Shown in pieces: positions 53,478 through 63,373 of a stretch of 64,000 bases of DNA (positions are counted from its first letter, which is position 1; each line of letters starts with the position of its first letter). The notes under the pieces are model-generated. The model was not told the DNA's origin. It saw only the letters and a program-made list of their open reading frames with translations, and did not search any database. The stretch spans positions 2,917,973-2,981,972 of the forward strand of contig NZ_CP116346.1 in NCBI RefSeq assembly GCF_030254645.1, given 5' to 3'. Source of the DNA: Paucibacter sediminis. GTDB lineage: Bacteria; Pseudomonadota; Gammaproteobacteria; Burkholderiales; Burkholderiaceae_C. The translations under genes were made by a program, and so were the position numbers.

Positions 53478-54452
53478 ATGAGTGCGCTGACCGGAATTCT
53501 TTACGCTGTCCTGATCGCCTACCTGGGTGGCTGGTACACCGGCTACTGGAGCGGCAACTTTTCGCTGCTGCTCTTCATCCTGACCGCGGTGACGATGGCC
53601 TATTGGCTGGCGGAGCGCTTTCACTTCCAGCCGGCGCGCGAGCGCGCCGCGGCCGATCTGCTGGCCAGCGATACCAAACGCCGCGAGGCCCTGGCCGCGC
53701 AGGGCATTGCGCGTGTGGATGGCAATGTGGAGGGCGCGCGCGAGGAGATCCTGCGCCAGCCCTGGTGGCTGGACTGGACCGCCGGCCTGTTCCCGGTGAT
53801 CCTGATCGTCTTTCTGCTGCGCTCCTTCCTGTTCGAGCCCTTCAAGATCCCCTCGGGATCGATGGTGCCGACCCTGCTGGTGGGCGACCTGATCCTGGTG
53901 AACAAGTTCCACTACGGCGTGCGCCTGCCGGTGATCAACAAGAAGATCATTGCCAACCACGACGTGGCGCGCGGCGACGTGATGGTGTTCCGCTACCCCG
54001 AGGACACCAGCATGGACTTCATCAAGCGCGTGGCTGCCGTCCCCGGCGACGAGGTCAGCTACCTGAACCAGCGCCTCTACATCAATGGCCAGCTGGTGCC
54101 GGTGCAGTCCCAGGGCGACTATTACGACGAAGACTCGATGCAATACCGCCAGCGCTTCAGCGAGAAGCTGGGCGAGAAGGAGCATCAGCTGCTGGTGAAC
54201 ACGCAGCGCCAGCCGCTGTTCCGCCCGGATCGCAAGGATGGGCCGTTCCCCTTCCAGGAGAATTGCAAGTACAGCCCCGAGGGCGTGACTTGCAAGGTGC
54301 CGGCCGGCCATTACTTCATGCTGGGCGACAACCGCGACAACTCGCGCGATTCGCGCTTCTGGGGCTTCGTGCCGGACGAGAACATTGTGGGCAAGGCCTT
54401 CTTTGTTTGGATGAATTTCGGTAATCTGAAACGCATTGGCTCCTTCAACTGA
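53478..54452 (+). CDS. lepB: Signal peptidase I
   Basis: 324 residues. Two N-terminal membrane helices (about 5-23, 27-44) and a third at 104-117 are followed by the catalytic Ser128 in IPSGSMVPTL and Lys183 in FIKRVAAVPGD. GHYFMLGDNRDNSRDSRFWGFVP is box E. It removes signal peptides from Sec and Tat substrates, including the protein at 10139. It is the long type with a beta-rich insert (about 205-265). The DUF4845 gene starts 23 nt downstream. Confidence 0.96.
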   Translation: MSALTGILYAVLIAYLGGWYTGYWSGNFSLLLFILTAVTMAYWLAERFHFQPARERAAADLLASDTKRREALAAQGIARVDGNVEGAREEILRQPWWLDWTAGLFPVILIVFLLRSFLFEPFKIPSGSMVPTLLVGDLILVNKFHYGVRLPVINKKIIANHDVARGDVMVFRYPEDTSMDFIKRVAAVPGDEVSYLNQRLYINGQLVPVQSQGDYYDEDSMQYRQRFSEKLGEKEHQLLVNTQRQPLFRPDRKDGPFPFQENCKYSPEGVTCKVPAGHYFMLGDNRDNSRDSRFWGFVPDENIVGKAFFVWMNFGNLKRIGSFN

Positions 54453-54475
54453 GCCGCATCAGCACAAGACGGGGG

Positions 54476-54847
54476 ATGAGATCCATGAGGCCTATGCGCA
54501 GACACCAGCAGCGTGGTTTGAGCCTGCTCGGCTTGTTGTTCTGGGGAGCGTTGCTCGGCGTCACGGCCGTCGTGGGTCTGCGCGTCGTGCCCACGGTGAT
54601 CGAGTTCTACACCATCCAGAGTGCGGTCGATCGCATCGCCAAGGGCAACCCGGCCACCGTGCCGCTGGCGCGCGCCGAGTTCGAGCGCATCAAGGAGGTC
54701 GAATACTCGATCACCAGCATTGACTCCAAGGATCTGGTGATCACCAAGGAAAACGACAAGGTGCTGATCAGCTTCGCCTATGCGAAGCAGGTGGAGCTTG
54801 GCGGCCCGGTCTCGCTGGTGATCAAGTACGAAGGACGTTCGCACTGA
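54476..54847 (+). CDS. DUF4845 small membrane protein
   Basis: 123 residues. A basic N-terminus (RPMRRHQQRGLSLLGLLFWGALLGVTAVVGLRVVPTVIEFY) has a single membrane helix with a prepilin-like RGLSLLGLL start, lacking Glu at +5. The rest is a small alpha/beta domain (LVITKENDKVLISFAYAKQVELGGPVSLVIKYEG). This is the DUF4845 family found between lepB and rnc in beta- and gammaproteobacteria. Function unknown; a periplasmic or membrane-linked role with LepB is only a guess. Confidence 0.88.
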   Translation: MRSMRPMRRHQQRGLSLLGLLFWGALLGVTAVVGLRVVPTVIEFYTIQSAVDRIAKGNPATVPLARAEFERIKEVEYSITSIDSKDLVITKENDKVLISFAYAKQVELGGPVSLVIKYEGRSH

Positions 54848-54855
54848 GCAAGCTC

Positions 54856-55560
54856 ATGAAGACGCCGCTGGATTCCCTGCAGCAAAGGCTCGGCTATCAG
54901 TTTGCCGATCCGGGCCTGCTGGTGAGGGCGTTGACGCATCGCAGCTTTGGCGCCGATCACAACGAGCGCCTGGAGTTCCTGGGCGACGCGGTGCTGAGCC
55001 TGGCGGTTTCGAGCCTGCTGTACGCGCGTTTCGCGGGCTCCGACGAGGGCGACCTGACGCGCATACGCGCCCATCTGGTGCGCGAGGACAGCCTGCACCG
55101 CCTGGCCCTGGGCATAGGTCTGCCCGAGGTCTTGCGCATGAGCGAGGGCGAGGCGCGCGGCGGCGGCGCCCAGCGCCCCTCGATCCTGGCGGATGCCACC
55201 GAGGCCATCATTGGCGCGGCCTTTCTGGACGGTGGATACGCCGCCGCGCTCGAACTGGTGCGCGGCCTGCTGGGCGATCTGATCAATGGTTCGGTGAGCG
55301 ACAACTGGGCCAAGGATGCCAAGACCGCGCTGCAGGAGTTGCTGCAATCGCGCCGTCTGGCGGTGCCCACCTACCGCATCACCGAGACCCGCGGCCAGGC
55401 ACATGCCCAGACCTTTGCGGTCGAATGCGCGGTGCCGGCGCTGAATCTGGCCAAGAGCGGCGAGGGCCGCTCGCGGCGCGCCGCCGAGCAGGACGCGGCA
55501 CGGCGTATGCTTGATGAATTGATGGCGCGTGACAAGCCCGGCACCGGCTTGCGCGACTGA
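54856..55560 (+). CDS. rnc: Ribonuclease III
   Basis: 234 residues. The signature NERLEFLGDAVLSLAVS (about residues 36-52) gives the catalytic acidic residues. DATEAIIGAAFLDGGY has the second pair, and a C-terminal double-stranded-RNA-binding domain (DAKTALQELLQSRRLAVPTYRI ... AAEQDAARRMLDELM) completes it. It cuts structured RNA in rRNA maturation. Starts 8 nt after the DUF4845 gene, in the order lepA-lepB-rnc-era. Confidence 0.96.
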   Translation: MKTPLDSLQQRLGYQFADPGLLVRALTHRSFGADHNERLEFLGDAVLSLAVSSLLYARFAGSDEGDLTRIRAHLVREDSLHRLALGIGLPEVLRMSEGEARGGGAQRPSILADATEAIIGAAFLDGGYAAALELVRGLLGDLINGSVSDNWAKDAKTALQELLQSRRLAVPTYRITETRGQAHAQTFAVECAVPALNLAKSGEGRSRRAAEQDAARRMLDELMARDKPGTGLRD

Positions 55561-55608
55561 GACCCTGACGACTCCTTTTTGCCTGGGGCGGCCACCAGCC
55601 GTCACACC

Positions 55609-56535
55609 ATGAACAACATCACCAACACCCCCGAGTCCGAGCAGGGCGCGAGCCCGGCGCAACGCTGCGGGCTGATCGCCATCGTCGGCCGCCCCAATGT
55701 GGGCAAGTCGACCCTGCTGAACGCGCTCGTCGGCCAGAAGGTCAGCATCACCTCCAACAAGGCGCAGACCACCAGGCACCGCATCACCGGCGTGCGCACC
55801 GTCGACGAGGCCCAGTTCGTGTTCGTCGATACGCCCGGCTTCCAGACCAAGCACAACGCGGCCCTGAACCGCAATCTGAACCGCACCGTACATGGCGTGC
55901 TGTCCGATGTGGACCTGGTGCTGTTCGTGGTCGAGGCCGGCCGTTTCGGCCTGGACGACGCCAAGGTGCTGGCCCTGCTGCCCGATGACAAGCCGGTGGT
56001 GCTGATCGCCAACAAGCTCGATGCCGTGCATCGCCGCGCCGAGCTGGCGCCCTGGCTCAAGGGCATGCAGGAGCGCCGCAACTTCAGCGAGTTCGTGCCG
56101 CTCTCGGCCAAGAAGGAGGCCGACGTGCAGCGCCTCTTCAAGATCCTCAAGCCTTATCTGCCCGAGCAGGGCTGGTTCTACGACGAAGACGCGCTGACCG
56201 ACCGCAGCGAGAAATTCCTCGCCAGCGAGATCATCCGCGAGAAGCTGTTCCGCCTCACCGGCGACGAGCTGCCCTACACCTCGACGGTGGTGATCGACAA
56301 ATGGGAAGACGAGGGCGAGCTGCGCCGCATCTCCGCCTCCATCGTGGTCGAGCGCGATGCCCACAAGGGCATGGTGATCGGCCAGGGCGGCGAGTTGCTC
56401 AAGCGCATCGGTTCCGAATCGCGCCAGGAGCTCGAGCACCTGATGGACGGCCGCGTGTTCCTGGAACTGTGGGTCAAGGTGCGCTCCGGCTGGGCCGACA
56501 GCGAGGAACACCTGCGCTCCTACGGCTACGAGTGA
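55609..56535 (+). CDS. era: GTPase Era
   Basis: 308 residues from ATG 55609. G1 [17 protein letters not shown]2 [12 protein letters not shown]3 DTPGFQ, G4 NKLD and the KH domain with [22 protein letters not shown] near the C-terminus. It assists 16S rRNA maturation and 30S assembly by binding near the 3' end. An acidic N-terminal extension ([15 protein letters not shown]) precedes the GTPase core. The gap to recO holds a repeat. Confidence 0.97.
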   Translation: MNNITNTPESEQGASPAQRCGLIAIVGRPNVGKSTLLNALVGQKVSITSNKAQTTRHRITGVRTVDEAQFVFVDTPGFQTKHNAALNRNLNRTVHGVLSDVDLVLFVVEAGRFGLDDAKVLALLPDDKPVVLIANKLDAVHRRAELAPWLKGMQERRNFSEFVPLSAKKEADVQRLFKILKPYLPEQGWFYDEDALTDRSEKFLASEIIREKLFRLTGDELPYTSTVVIDKWEDEGELRRISASIVVERDAHKGMVIGQGGELLKRIGSESRQELEHLMDGRVFLELWVKVRSGWADSEEHLRSYGYE

Positions 56536-56543
56536 GTTCGTGA

Positions 56544-56610
56544 GCCCCCCAGTCACTTCGCTCCTGCCCCCGAGGGGCGCCGCCCGGCTTGGGGCGGCCC
56601 GGCGCCGGGC
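56544..56610. repeat. GC-rich intergenic palindromic repeat (REP-like)
   Basis: The era-recO gap consists almost wholly of a dense GC-rich element: CCCCCCAGTCACTTCGCTCC, then a GCCCC-CGA-GGGGC hairpin (56566-56578), then CTTGGGGCGGCCCGGCG with further self-complementarity. I recall very similar intergenic sequences from Comamonadaceae and relatives, so it is likely a dispersed repeat. The element runs to the recO start. Confidence 0.55.
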
Positions 56611-57387
56611 ATGAACGCACGTGCCACGCGTGCTCCCGCCGCGCAGCTGGCCTATGTGCTGCACCACTACGACTGGAGCGAATCCAGCCTGATCCTGGAC
56701 CTGTTCACGCGCGAGCAGGGCCGGCTGGCGGTGGTGGCCAAGGGTGCCAAGAGGCCTTACTCGCAGCTGCGCGCCGTGCTGCTGCCCTTCCAGCGCATCC
56801 AGGTCAGCCTGTCCAAGCCCAGCAAGGGCGATGGCGGCCCCGAGGTGCAGACGCTGCGCGGCGCCGAATGGGCCAGCACCCACGCCATGCCGGCCGGTGC
56901 GGCGCTGTTCTCGGGCTACTACCTGAACGAGCTCTTGCTCAAGCTGCTGGCGCGCCAGGACCCGCACCCCCAGCTCTTCGATGCCTATGCCCAGACTCTG
57001 CCGCTGCTGCACGCCAGCGAGGATGCGCAGTCGCAGGCGGCCCTGCGCGCCTTCGAGCTGCGCCTGCTGAACGACAGCGGCCTCCTGCCTGATCTTAGCG
57101 TCGTCACGCCCACCCAGCTGCCGCTGGAGCTGGAGCGCAGCTATGTGCTGACGGCCGAGTCCGGTGTCGTGCCGCCCAGTCATGCGGGCGCGCACTTCAA
57201 GGGCGCCGAGCTGATACAGCTGCAGGCCGCCTTGCTGCATGGCAGCGTCGAAGCTCTGCAGCAGGCCTGCATGGGGGCGCTGCCCGCACTCAAGACGGCG
57301 CTGCGCGGCCTGCTTCACTATCATCTGGGCCACAAGCCCCTGCGCACGCGTGGCGTGATGCTGGATGTGCAGAAACTCCTCGCCTGA
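56611..57387 (+). CDS. recO: DNA repair protein RecO
   Basis: 258 residues. QLAYVLHHYDWSESSLILDLFTREQGRLAVVAKGAKRPYS is the conserved OB-fold domain. LFSGYYLNELLLKLLARQDPHPQLFDAYAQTL and LRAFELRLLNDSGLLPDL make up the helical domain. As in many betaproteobacteria the zinc-finger cysteines of the family are not present. It loads RecA with RecR on gapped DNA. Directly follows the repeat, so its ribosome site lies within it. Confidence 0.93.
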   Translation: MNARATRAPAAQLAYVLHHYDWSESSLILDLFTREQGRLAVVAKGAKRPYSQLRAVLLPFQRIQVSLSKPSKGDGGPEVQTLRGAEWASTHAMPAGAALFSGYYLNELLLKLLARQDPHPQLFDAYAQTLPLLHASEDAQSQAALRAFELRLLNDSGLLPDLSVVTPTQLPLELERSYVLTAESGVVPPSHAGAHFKGAELIQLQAALLHGSVEALQQACMGALPALKTALRGLLHYHLGHKPLRTRGVMLDVQKLLA

Positions 57388-57399
57388 GTCGATCCGACC

Positions 57400-58188
57400 A
57401 TGAACCCTTTGGTGGCCCCCGAGGCCTCGCGTCATCGCGACGCGCGCTGCGCCCTCTCCGTCAACGTCAACAAGGTGGCCCTGCTGCGCAATACCCGGCA
57501 TCTGGGCATTCCCAGCGTGATGCGCGCCGCCGAGCTGTGCCTGCTGGCGGGCGCGCAGGGTATCACCGTGCATCCGCGCCCCGATGCCCGCCATATCCGC
57601 AGCGAGGATGTGCATGAGCTGGCCGCCCTGCTCAAGACCTGGCCCCAGGCCGAGTACAACATCGAGGGCAACCCGACGCAGAACCTGATGGATTTCGTGC
57701 GCGCGCTGCGTCCGCAGCAGGTCACTTTTGTGCCGGACAGCGAAGACCAGTTCACCTCCGACCATGGCTGGAACTTGCCCGCCGATATGGCGCGGCTGCG
57801 CCCGCTGATCGCCGAATGCAAGGCGCTGGGCGTGCGCGTGAGCCTGTTCATGGATCCGCTGCCGCTGGCCATGCCGCTGGTGGCCGAGCTTGGTGCGGAC
57901 CGCATCGAGCTCTATACCGAGACCTATGCGAGCGCCTATGGCACACCGCGCCAGGCCGAGGTGCTGGCCGGCTTCACGGCCACCGCCAACGCGGCGCTGG
58001 CGGTGGGCCTGGGGATCAACGCCGGCCACGACCTGAGCCGCGACAACCTCACGACCTTTTTGCGCGAGGTGCCCGGTGTGCAGGAGGTCTCGATCGGCCA
58101 TGCCCTGATCGCCGACGCGCTCGAACTGGGCTACACGGAAACGGTGCGCGAGTATCAGCGCGCCATTCAACGCGCTTACAGCCTGTGA
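57400..58188 (+). CDS. pdxJ: Pyridoxine 5'-phosphate synthase
   Basis: 262 residues, TIM-barrel. [16 protein letters not shown] contains the conserved N-terminal NxxKxAxx[60 protein letters not shown] and [21 protein letters not shown] are the PdxJ motifs. It makes pyridoxine phosphate from 1-deoxyxylulose-5-phosphate and 3-amino-2-oxopropyl phosphate. PLP-dependent enzymes here include the aminotransferase at 4389. The stop overlaps the GTG of acpS. Confidence 0.97.
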   Translation: MNPLVAPEASRHRDARCALSVNVNKVALLRNTRHLGIPSVMRAAELCLLAGAQGITVHPRPDARHIRSEDVHELAALLKTWPQAEYNIEGNPTQNLMDFVRALRPQQVTFVPDSEDQFTSDHGWNLPADMARLRPLIAECKALGVRVSLFMDPLPLAMPLVAELGADRIELYTETYASAYGTPRQAEVLAGFTATANAALAVGLGINAGHDLSRDNLTTFLREVPGVQEVSIGHALIADALELGYTETVREYQRAIQRAYSL

Positions 58189-58580
58189 TCTACGGCATCG
58201 GCACCGACGTCTGCGACATCCGCCGCATCGCCGACACCCTGGCGCGCCGCGGCGAGCGTTTCGCCGAGAAGGTGCTCGGTCCGCACGAGCTGGAGGTCTT
58301 TCGCGCGCGCCGCGCCAAGGTCGAATCCCGCGGCATTGCCTACCTGGCCACGCGGTTCTCGGCCAAGGAGGCCTTCTCCAAGGCCATCGGACTGGGCATG
58401 CGCATGCCGATGAGCTGGCGTGCCTGCGAGATCGTCAAGGCGCCCAGCGGCAAGCCCGAGCTGCGGCTGCATGGTGCACTGGCGCAATGGTTCGAGGCCA
58501 AGGGCCTCAGGGCCCATGTCAGCGTCAGCGACGAGACCGACTACGCCACCGCCTTCGTGGTGGTGGAAACCAAGGAATGA
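58185..58580 (+). CDS. acpS: Holo-ACP synthase
   Basis: 131 residues from GTG 58185, overlapping the pdxJ stop (GTGA). [15 protein letters not shown] begins the protein with the metal-binding Asp, and [18 protein letters not shown] gives the second metal-binding acidic residue and the CoA-binding Lys. It attaches phosphopantetheine to Ser37 of the ACP at 47630. The pdxJ-acpS order is widely conserved. Confidence 0.96.
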   Translation: MIYGIGTDVCDIRRIADTLARRGERFAEKVLGPHELEVFRARRAKVESRGIAYLATRFSAKEAFSKAIGLGMRMPMSWRACEIVKAPSGKPELRLHGALAQWFEAKGLRAHVSVSDETDYATAFVVVETKE

Positions 58581-58598
58581 ACAAGAAATGAACAATCA

Positions 58599-59666
58599 AT
58601 GAACGATATGCCGCACGCCCCCGTGGTGCTGGACATTGCCGGCACCCAGCTGAATGCCGACGACCGCCGCCGCCTGGCCCATCCGCTGGTGGGGGGCTTG
58701 ATCCTGTTCGCGCGCAATTTCGAAAGCCGCGACCAGCTCACCGGGCTCACCGCCGAGATCAAGGCCATACGCCCCGACATCCTGATCGCCGTCGACCAGG
58801 AGGGCGGCCGCGTGCAGCGCTTCAAGACCGGCGGCTTCACCCATCTGCCGCCGGCACGCCGGCTTGGCGAGCTGTGGATGGAAGATGCGATGCAGGCCAC
58901 GGCGGCCGCCACGGCCACCGGTTATGTGCTGGCCGCCGAGTTGCGCGCCTGCGGCGTGGACCTGAGCTTCGCGCCGGTGCTGGACCTGGACCATGGCGAG
59001 AGCAGCGTGATCGGTGACCGCAGCCTGCACCGCGATCCGCGCGTGGCGGCCCTGCTGGCCAAGAGCCTGGCCCATGGCCTGCTGCTGGCCGGCATGCACA
59101 GCTGCGGCAAGCATTTCCCGGGGCATGGCTTCGTCACGGCCGACAGCCATGTGGACGTGCCGGTGGACAAGCGCAGCCTCAAGGCCATCCTGGCCGAGGA
59201 TGGCCAGCCCTTTGCCTGGCTGAGCCTGAGCCTGGCCGCGGTGATGCCGGCGCATGTGATCTATCCCAAGGTGGACAGCCGCCCGGCGGGCTTCAGCGCG
59301 CGCTGGCTGCAGGAGGTGCTGCGCGAGCGCCTGGGCTTTGGCGGCGCCATCTTCAGCGACGACCTGGGCATGCGCGGCGCGCGCGTGTTGGAAGGCCGCG
59401 AGATCGGCTACACCGAGGCCGCGCTGGCGGCCCTGCAGGCCGGTTGCGACATGGTGCTGCTGTGCAACCAGAGCCTGGTGGATGCCGGTGCCGCGCTGGA
59501 CGAGTTGCTCGACGGCCTGGTGCAGGCGGCCGCGCGCGGCGACTGGCTGCAGGAGCCCGACAGCGAGTCGCGCCGGCTCGACCTGCTGCCGCAGACCGTG
59601 CCGCTGACCTGGGACGAGCTGATGCGCAATCCGCGCTACCTGGCCGCGGTGGAGCAGCTGGGCTGA
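58599..59666 (+). CDS. nagZ: Beta-N-acetylhexosaminidase NagZ
   Basis: 355 residues, GH3 family without a second domain. [13 protein letters not shown] is the substrate loop, [16 protein letters not shown] (171-186) contains the His/Asp dyad of NagZ, and [11 protein letters not shown] (251-261) the nucleophile Asp. It removes GlcNAc from muropeptides in cytoplasmic peptidoglycan recycling and can affect AmpC control. ATG at 58599 follows two short ATGAAC-containing direct repeats (TGAACAAGAAATGAACAATCA) that hold no good ribosome site. Confidence 0.96.
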   Translation: MNDMPHAPVVLDIAGTQLNADDRRRLAHPLVGGLILFARNFESRDQLTGLTAEIKAIRPDILIAVDQEGGRVQRFKTGGFTHLPPARRLGELWMEDAMQATAAATATGYVLAAELRACGVDLSFAPVLDLDHGESSVIGDRSLHRDPRVAALLAKSLAHGLLLAGMHSCGKHFPGHGFVTADSHVDVPVDKRSLKAILAEDGQPFAWLSLSLAAVMPAHVIYPKVDSRPAGFSARWLQEVLRERLGFGGAIFSDDLGMRGARVLEGREIGYTEAALAALQAGCDMVLLCNQSLVDAGAALDELLDGLVQAAARGDWLQEPDSESRRLDLLPQTVPLTWDELMRNPRYLAAVEQLG

Positions 59667-59692
59667 GCCGCAAGACCTGACCCCGCCAAAAG

Positions 59693-59727
59693 AAAACGCC
59701 GCTGAGCGCAAGCCCAGCGGCGTTTTT
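59693..59727. terminator. Bidirectional terminator between nagZ and rne
   Basis: AAAACGCCGCTG (59693-59704) pairs with CAGCGGCGTTTT (59715-59726), loop of 10 nt, followed by T residues. On the other strand the A-rich arm gives a T-run for rne. A perfect 12-bp stem, in the right position for two converging genes. Confidence 0.92.
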
Positions 59728-59767
59728 GTCGTTGCGGGGCCGCGCGGGGCTTTAGCCCCGCCTGCCA

Positions 59768-62698
59768 TCAGCGCTGCTCGAAGGGCAGGGTGATCTGTGC
59801 CAGATCCTTGCGCGTCTCCACCAGCACCAGCGGGCCTGCGTCGATCTCGACCAGAGGCGGGCGCTCGCGCGGCACATGCACGGGCTTGGGTTCGGCGGCA
59901 ATCGCCTCCTGCACCACACGCACCTTGTCTGCGTCGGAATTGACCCATTGCAGGCCCGCGCCCTCGGCGATGGCTTGCAGATCGTTCACCGGCAGCTCGA
60001 AGGCCGGCACCACCGGCGCGGCGAGCGGCGCCACGGGTGCTGCGACCACCGGCGTTGCCGGGGCGGCGATCGCTGCGGGAGCGGGTGCCGGCGGCGGTGC
60101 GGCGGGTTCGGCCGGCGCGGCCAGTTCCATCTGCTGCGGTGCCTGGGCGGCCGGGCCCGGCTCGGCCATGCCTTCGGCCTGCGCCTCATCGGCCGCCATG
60201 CCTTCGCCGCGCTCGCGGCGGTTGCGGCCACCACGGCGGCGGCGGCCATCGCGGGCCTGGGGTTCACCGGCCTCGTCGGCAGCGGCGGGGGCCTCGGTGC
60301 CTTCGACGGCTTCGGCCGGCTCGGCAGCAGCGGCTTCGGCCTGCTCCTGGTTCAGCTCGGTGCCCTCGACGCCTTCGGCGGCGCGGTCATCGCGGTCGCG
60401 GCCACCACGGCGGCGGCGGCGGCGGCCCTGGCGCTCTTCGCTGCCGGCCTCGTTCGCTGCCAGGCCTTCGGGCAGTGTGTCCTGGAAGGCCGGGTTGTCG
60501 AGTTGCGCATCGCTGGGCTCGGCCTGCAGGGCCGCGCTGTCCACACGAGCTTCTTCGTTGCGCTGCGGGCGCTCGGCACGCTCGCCGCGCGGGCGACGGC
60601 CTTCGCCGCCACGCTCGCCGCGCTCGGCACGTTCCGTGCGCTCGGGGCGCTGCTCGCCAAGCGCCAACTCGGGCTTGTCGTTGCCGCGCTCATTGCGGCG
60701 GCCGGCGCGCTCCTGGCGCTCGGGGCGCTCGCCACGCTCCTGGCGCTCGCCGCGTTCGGCGCGCTGGCCGTCCTGCGGCTTGCCATCGGCGCGGGCCTCG
60801 CCGCGCTTGCTGCGCTCGCCACGTTCGGCGCGCTCGCCGCGTTCGCCACGACCACCGCGGTCGCCGCGATCACGGCGGCCATCGCGGCCACCTTCGCGCT
60901 TGCCGTCCTTGCGGCCTTCGGCAGCCGGCTTGGCTTCCACGGCCGGGGCCGGAGCCTCGGCCGGTGCAGCCACGAACAGCTTCTTGATCCAGCCGAAGAA
61001 GCCACCGCCGGCGGCCGGCGCGGCCACCGGTGCAGCCACGGGCTCCACCGCCACGGGCTTGGGCGCCGGTGCGGTGGGCATGGGTGCGGCGCCTTCGGGC
61101 ATGATGCCCTTGACCACCGGCTCCTGCTTGCTCTTGCCCTTGTCGTCGCTGCCGCGGCGGGTGATGCCCACCTCGTCCTGCGGCTCTTCGATCATGGTGT
61201 AGCTGGCCTGCAGGTTTTCCAGGCGCGGATCGTCGTGGCGCAGGCGCTCGAGCTTGTAGTTGGGCGTCTCGAGATGCTTGTTGGGCACCAGCAGCACGGT
61301 GACGCGCTGCTTCAGCTCGATCTTGGTGATCTCGGTGCGCTTCTCGTTCAGCAGGAAGCTGGTCACTTCCACCGGCACCTGCACATGCACGGCGGCGGTG
61401 TTGTCCTTCATCGCTTCTTCCTGGACCATACGCAGGATCTGCAGCGCCGAGGACTCGGTGTCGCGGATGTGGCCGGTGCCATTGCAGCGCGGGCAGGTGA
61501 CGTGGTTGCCTTCGCTCAGCGCCGGGCGCAGGCGCTGGCGCGAGAGCTCCAGCAGACCGAACTTGCTGATGGAGGCGAACTGCACGCGGGCGCGGTCGCT
61601 GCGCAGGGCGTCGCGCAGGCGCTGCTCCACCTCGCGGCGGTTCTTCGACTCTTCCATGTCGATGAAGTCGACCACGATCAGGCCGCCCAGATCGCGCAGA
61701 CGCATCTGGCGCGCGATTTCGTCGGCGGCTTCCAGATTGGTGCGGGTGGCGGTTTCCTCGATGTCGCCGCCACGGGTGGCGCGCGCCGAGTTCACGTCCA
61801 CCGAGACCAGGGCCTCGGTGTGGTCGATCACGATCGCGCCGCCCGAGGGCAGGTTGACGGTGCGGCTGTGCGCGGTCTCGATCTGGTGCTCGATCTGGAA
61901 ACGGCTGAACAGCGGCGCGTCGTCGCGGTAGCGCTTCACGCGATGGCCCTGGTCGGGCATCACGTGGTTCATGAACTGGTGAGCCTGCTCGAACAGGTCG
62001 TCGGTATCGATGAGGATCTCACCGATGTCGGCGGTGAAGTAATCGCGGATGGCGCGGATCACCAGCGAGGATTCCTGGTAGATCAGGAAGGCGCCCTTGC
62101 CACCCTTGGACGCGTCGTCGATCGCGGTCCAGAGCTTGAGCATGTAGTTCAAGTCCCACTGCAGCTCGGCGGCGCTGCGGCCGATGCCGGCGGTGCGCGC
62201 GATCAGGCTCATGCCCTTGGGGTACTCGAGCTGGTCGAGGTTTTCCTTCAGCTCTTCGCGGTCCTCGCCCTCGATACGGCGGCTCACGCCACCGCCGCGC
62301 GGGTTGTTGGGCATCAAGACCAGGTAGCGGCCGGCCAGCGAGACGAAGGTGGTGAGCGCCGCACCCTTGTTGCCGCGCTCTTCCTTTTCCACCTGCACCA
62401 GCAGTTCCTGGCCTTCCTTGATGGCGTCCTGGATCTTGGCATTGCGCACATCCACGCCGTCGCGGAAGAACTGGCGCGAGATTTCCTTGAAGGGCAGGAA
62501 ACCGTGGCGGTCTTCGCCGTAGTCCACGAAGCAGGCTTCGAGCGAGGGCTCGACCCGCGTCACCACGGCCTTGTAGATATTGCCCTTGCGCTGCTCGCGG
62601 CCTTCGATTTCGGTTTCGAAGTCCAGCAGTTTCTGGCCATCAACGATTGCGAGGCGCCGCTCTTCCGGCTGCGTCGCATTGATCAGCATACGTTTCAT
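59768..62698 (-). CDS. rne: Ribonuclease E
   Basis: 976 residues. S1 domain ([24 protein letters not shown], 38-61), DNase-I-like domain with metal ligands D301 (LVSVDVNSA) and D344 (IVVDFIDME), and the Zn-link CPRC (402-405). After about residue 520 the chain is disordered: a short LKKLF-type segment, an Ala/Pro stretch, then a long Arg-Gly-Glu repeat region ([12 protein letters not shown]-type) and Ala/Glu blocks. This tail should scaffold RNA and partner proteins such as a DEAD-box helicase. A GAGGAG site (62704-62709) precedes ATG 62698. Very long leader upstream. Confidence 0.96.
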   Translation of the reverse strand: MKRMLINATQPEERRLAIVDGQKLLDFETEIEGREQRKGNIYKAVVTRVEPSLEACFVDYGEDRHGFLPFKEISRQFFRDGVDVRNAKIQDAIKEGQELLVQVEKEERGNKGAALTTFVSLAGRYLVLMPNNPRGGGVSRRIEGEDREELKENLDQLEYPKGMSLIARTAGIGRSAAELQWDLNYMLKLWTAIDDASKGGKGAFLIYQESSLVIRAIRDYFTADIGEILIDTDDLFEQAHQFMNHVMPDQGHRVKRYRDDAPLFSRFQIEHQIETAHSRTVNLPSGGAIVIDHTEALVSVDVNSARATRGGDIEETATRTNLEAADEIARQMRLRDLGGLIVVDFIDMEESKNRREVEQRLRDALRSDRARVQFASISKFGLLELSRQRLRPALSEGNHVTCPRCNGTGHIRDTESSALQILRMVQEEAMKDNTAAVHVQVPVEVTSFLLNEKRTEITKIELKQRVTVLLVPNKHLETPNYKLERLRHDDPRLENLQASYTMIEEPQDEVGITRRGSDDKGKSKQEPVVKGIMPEGAAPMPTAPAPKPVAVEPVAAPVAAPAAGGGFFGWIKKLFVAAPAEAPAPAVEAKPAAEGRKDGKREGGRDGRRDRGDRGGRGERGERAERGERSKRGEARADGKPQDGQRAERGERQERGERPERQERAGRRNERGNDKPELALGEQRPERTERAERGERGGEGRRPRGERAERPQRNEEARVDSAALQAEPSDAQLDNPAFQDTLPEGLAANEAGSEERQGRRRRRRGGRDRDDRAAEGVEGTELNQEQAEAAAAEPAEAVEGTEAPAAADEAGEPQARDGRRRRGGRNRRERGEGMAADEAQAEGMAEPGPAAQAPQQMELAAPAEPAAPPPAPAPAAIAAPATPVVAAPVAPLAAPVVPAFELPVNDLQAIAEGAGLQWVNSDADKVRVVQEAIAAEPKPVHVPRERPPLVEIDAGPLVLVETRKDLAQITLPFEQR

Positions 62699-63373
62699 CA
62701 GTACTCCTCACGCACCCCAGGCCTTCCAGGCCATCAGGGCGCGCAGCATCACGACGTCCACTGGCTGTGACACCAGCGGGCGACCCATAAGCTGCACGAG
62801 AAACGCGGTGGAACCGAGGAAGGAATCGCCCTGGACTGCTGGAGATCTGCTTTGCTAAGCGATCAGCCCTGCAGCGTTGGCGCGTGCCCTCGGGTAGGCG
62901 GCGCGGCGAACTCCATCCCCGCTGCGCAGGCGTGCCATGACGCCTGCGGCCCGTTCGCGGCTGTCTGCGAGGGCCCGACCGGCATCAAACCGGGGCTGCG
63001 CTCGCGAGCGGCAAAGGGTGGGGGGATTGGTGGAGATCATCCGCGAGGAACTACCGAGTGCTGGCATGAGGCGCGCCGACTCTTGATCGGATCGCCTCAC
63101 GCGATGAAAACCTTATTCGTGCCCGTCGTGGCCCCATACAGGCCACGCCAGGCGTGGTTCGAACTGCGTTGCTCTTCCGCACTGCAGCGCTGGCCGCCCG
63201 GTCACTTGGGGACAGGGCCCGCCCGCGTCGCAGACGCGTTGCATCACCGTTTGTGGATGCCTTGAAACCCCTGTTCGCACATGAGCTTCACGCATCCGCC
63301 TCTCTTGCGCCTTCGGCTTACCCCGGCTCAGGCCCGGGTAAAATCTGAAAAATCAAATACTTAGAGCGCAATC
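62699..63373. other. Long rne leader / rne-rluC divergent region
   Basis: 675 nt without a credible gene. It is probably transcribed on the minus strand as the rne leader, if the TATAAT at 63391-63386 is the promoter. It holds several stems, among them GCTCGCGAGC (63000-63009) and CCACGCC-A-GGCGTGG (63141-63155). Small frames inside have no family character. Autoregulation through a long structured leader is known for E. coli rne. Confidence 0.5.
63339..63344 (+). promoter_or_regulatory. -10 element of rluC
   Basis: TAAAAT (five of six) lies 30 nt before the rluC GTG; a start near 63351 gives a leader of about 23 nt. The -35 region is weak. Confidence 0.5.

Noticed and set aside
54778-58170. 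Antisense open frame of 1130 codons across rnc, era, recO and pdxJ
   Set aside because: It lies opposite four clear housekeeping genes with intact active sites, has no domain, and is explained by GC-rich codon bias that removes stops from the opposite strand.
59876-62770. Plus-strand frame of 964 codons opposite rne
   Set aside because: RNase E on the minus strand has all catalytic residues; the plus-strand product is low-complexity and a reflection of the Arg/Glu/Ala-rich coding.
62852-63348. Small frames in the rne-rluC gap on both strands
   Set aside because: No ribosome sites or recognisable domains, and the region is better explained as an mRNA leader.
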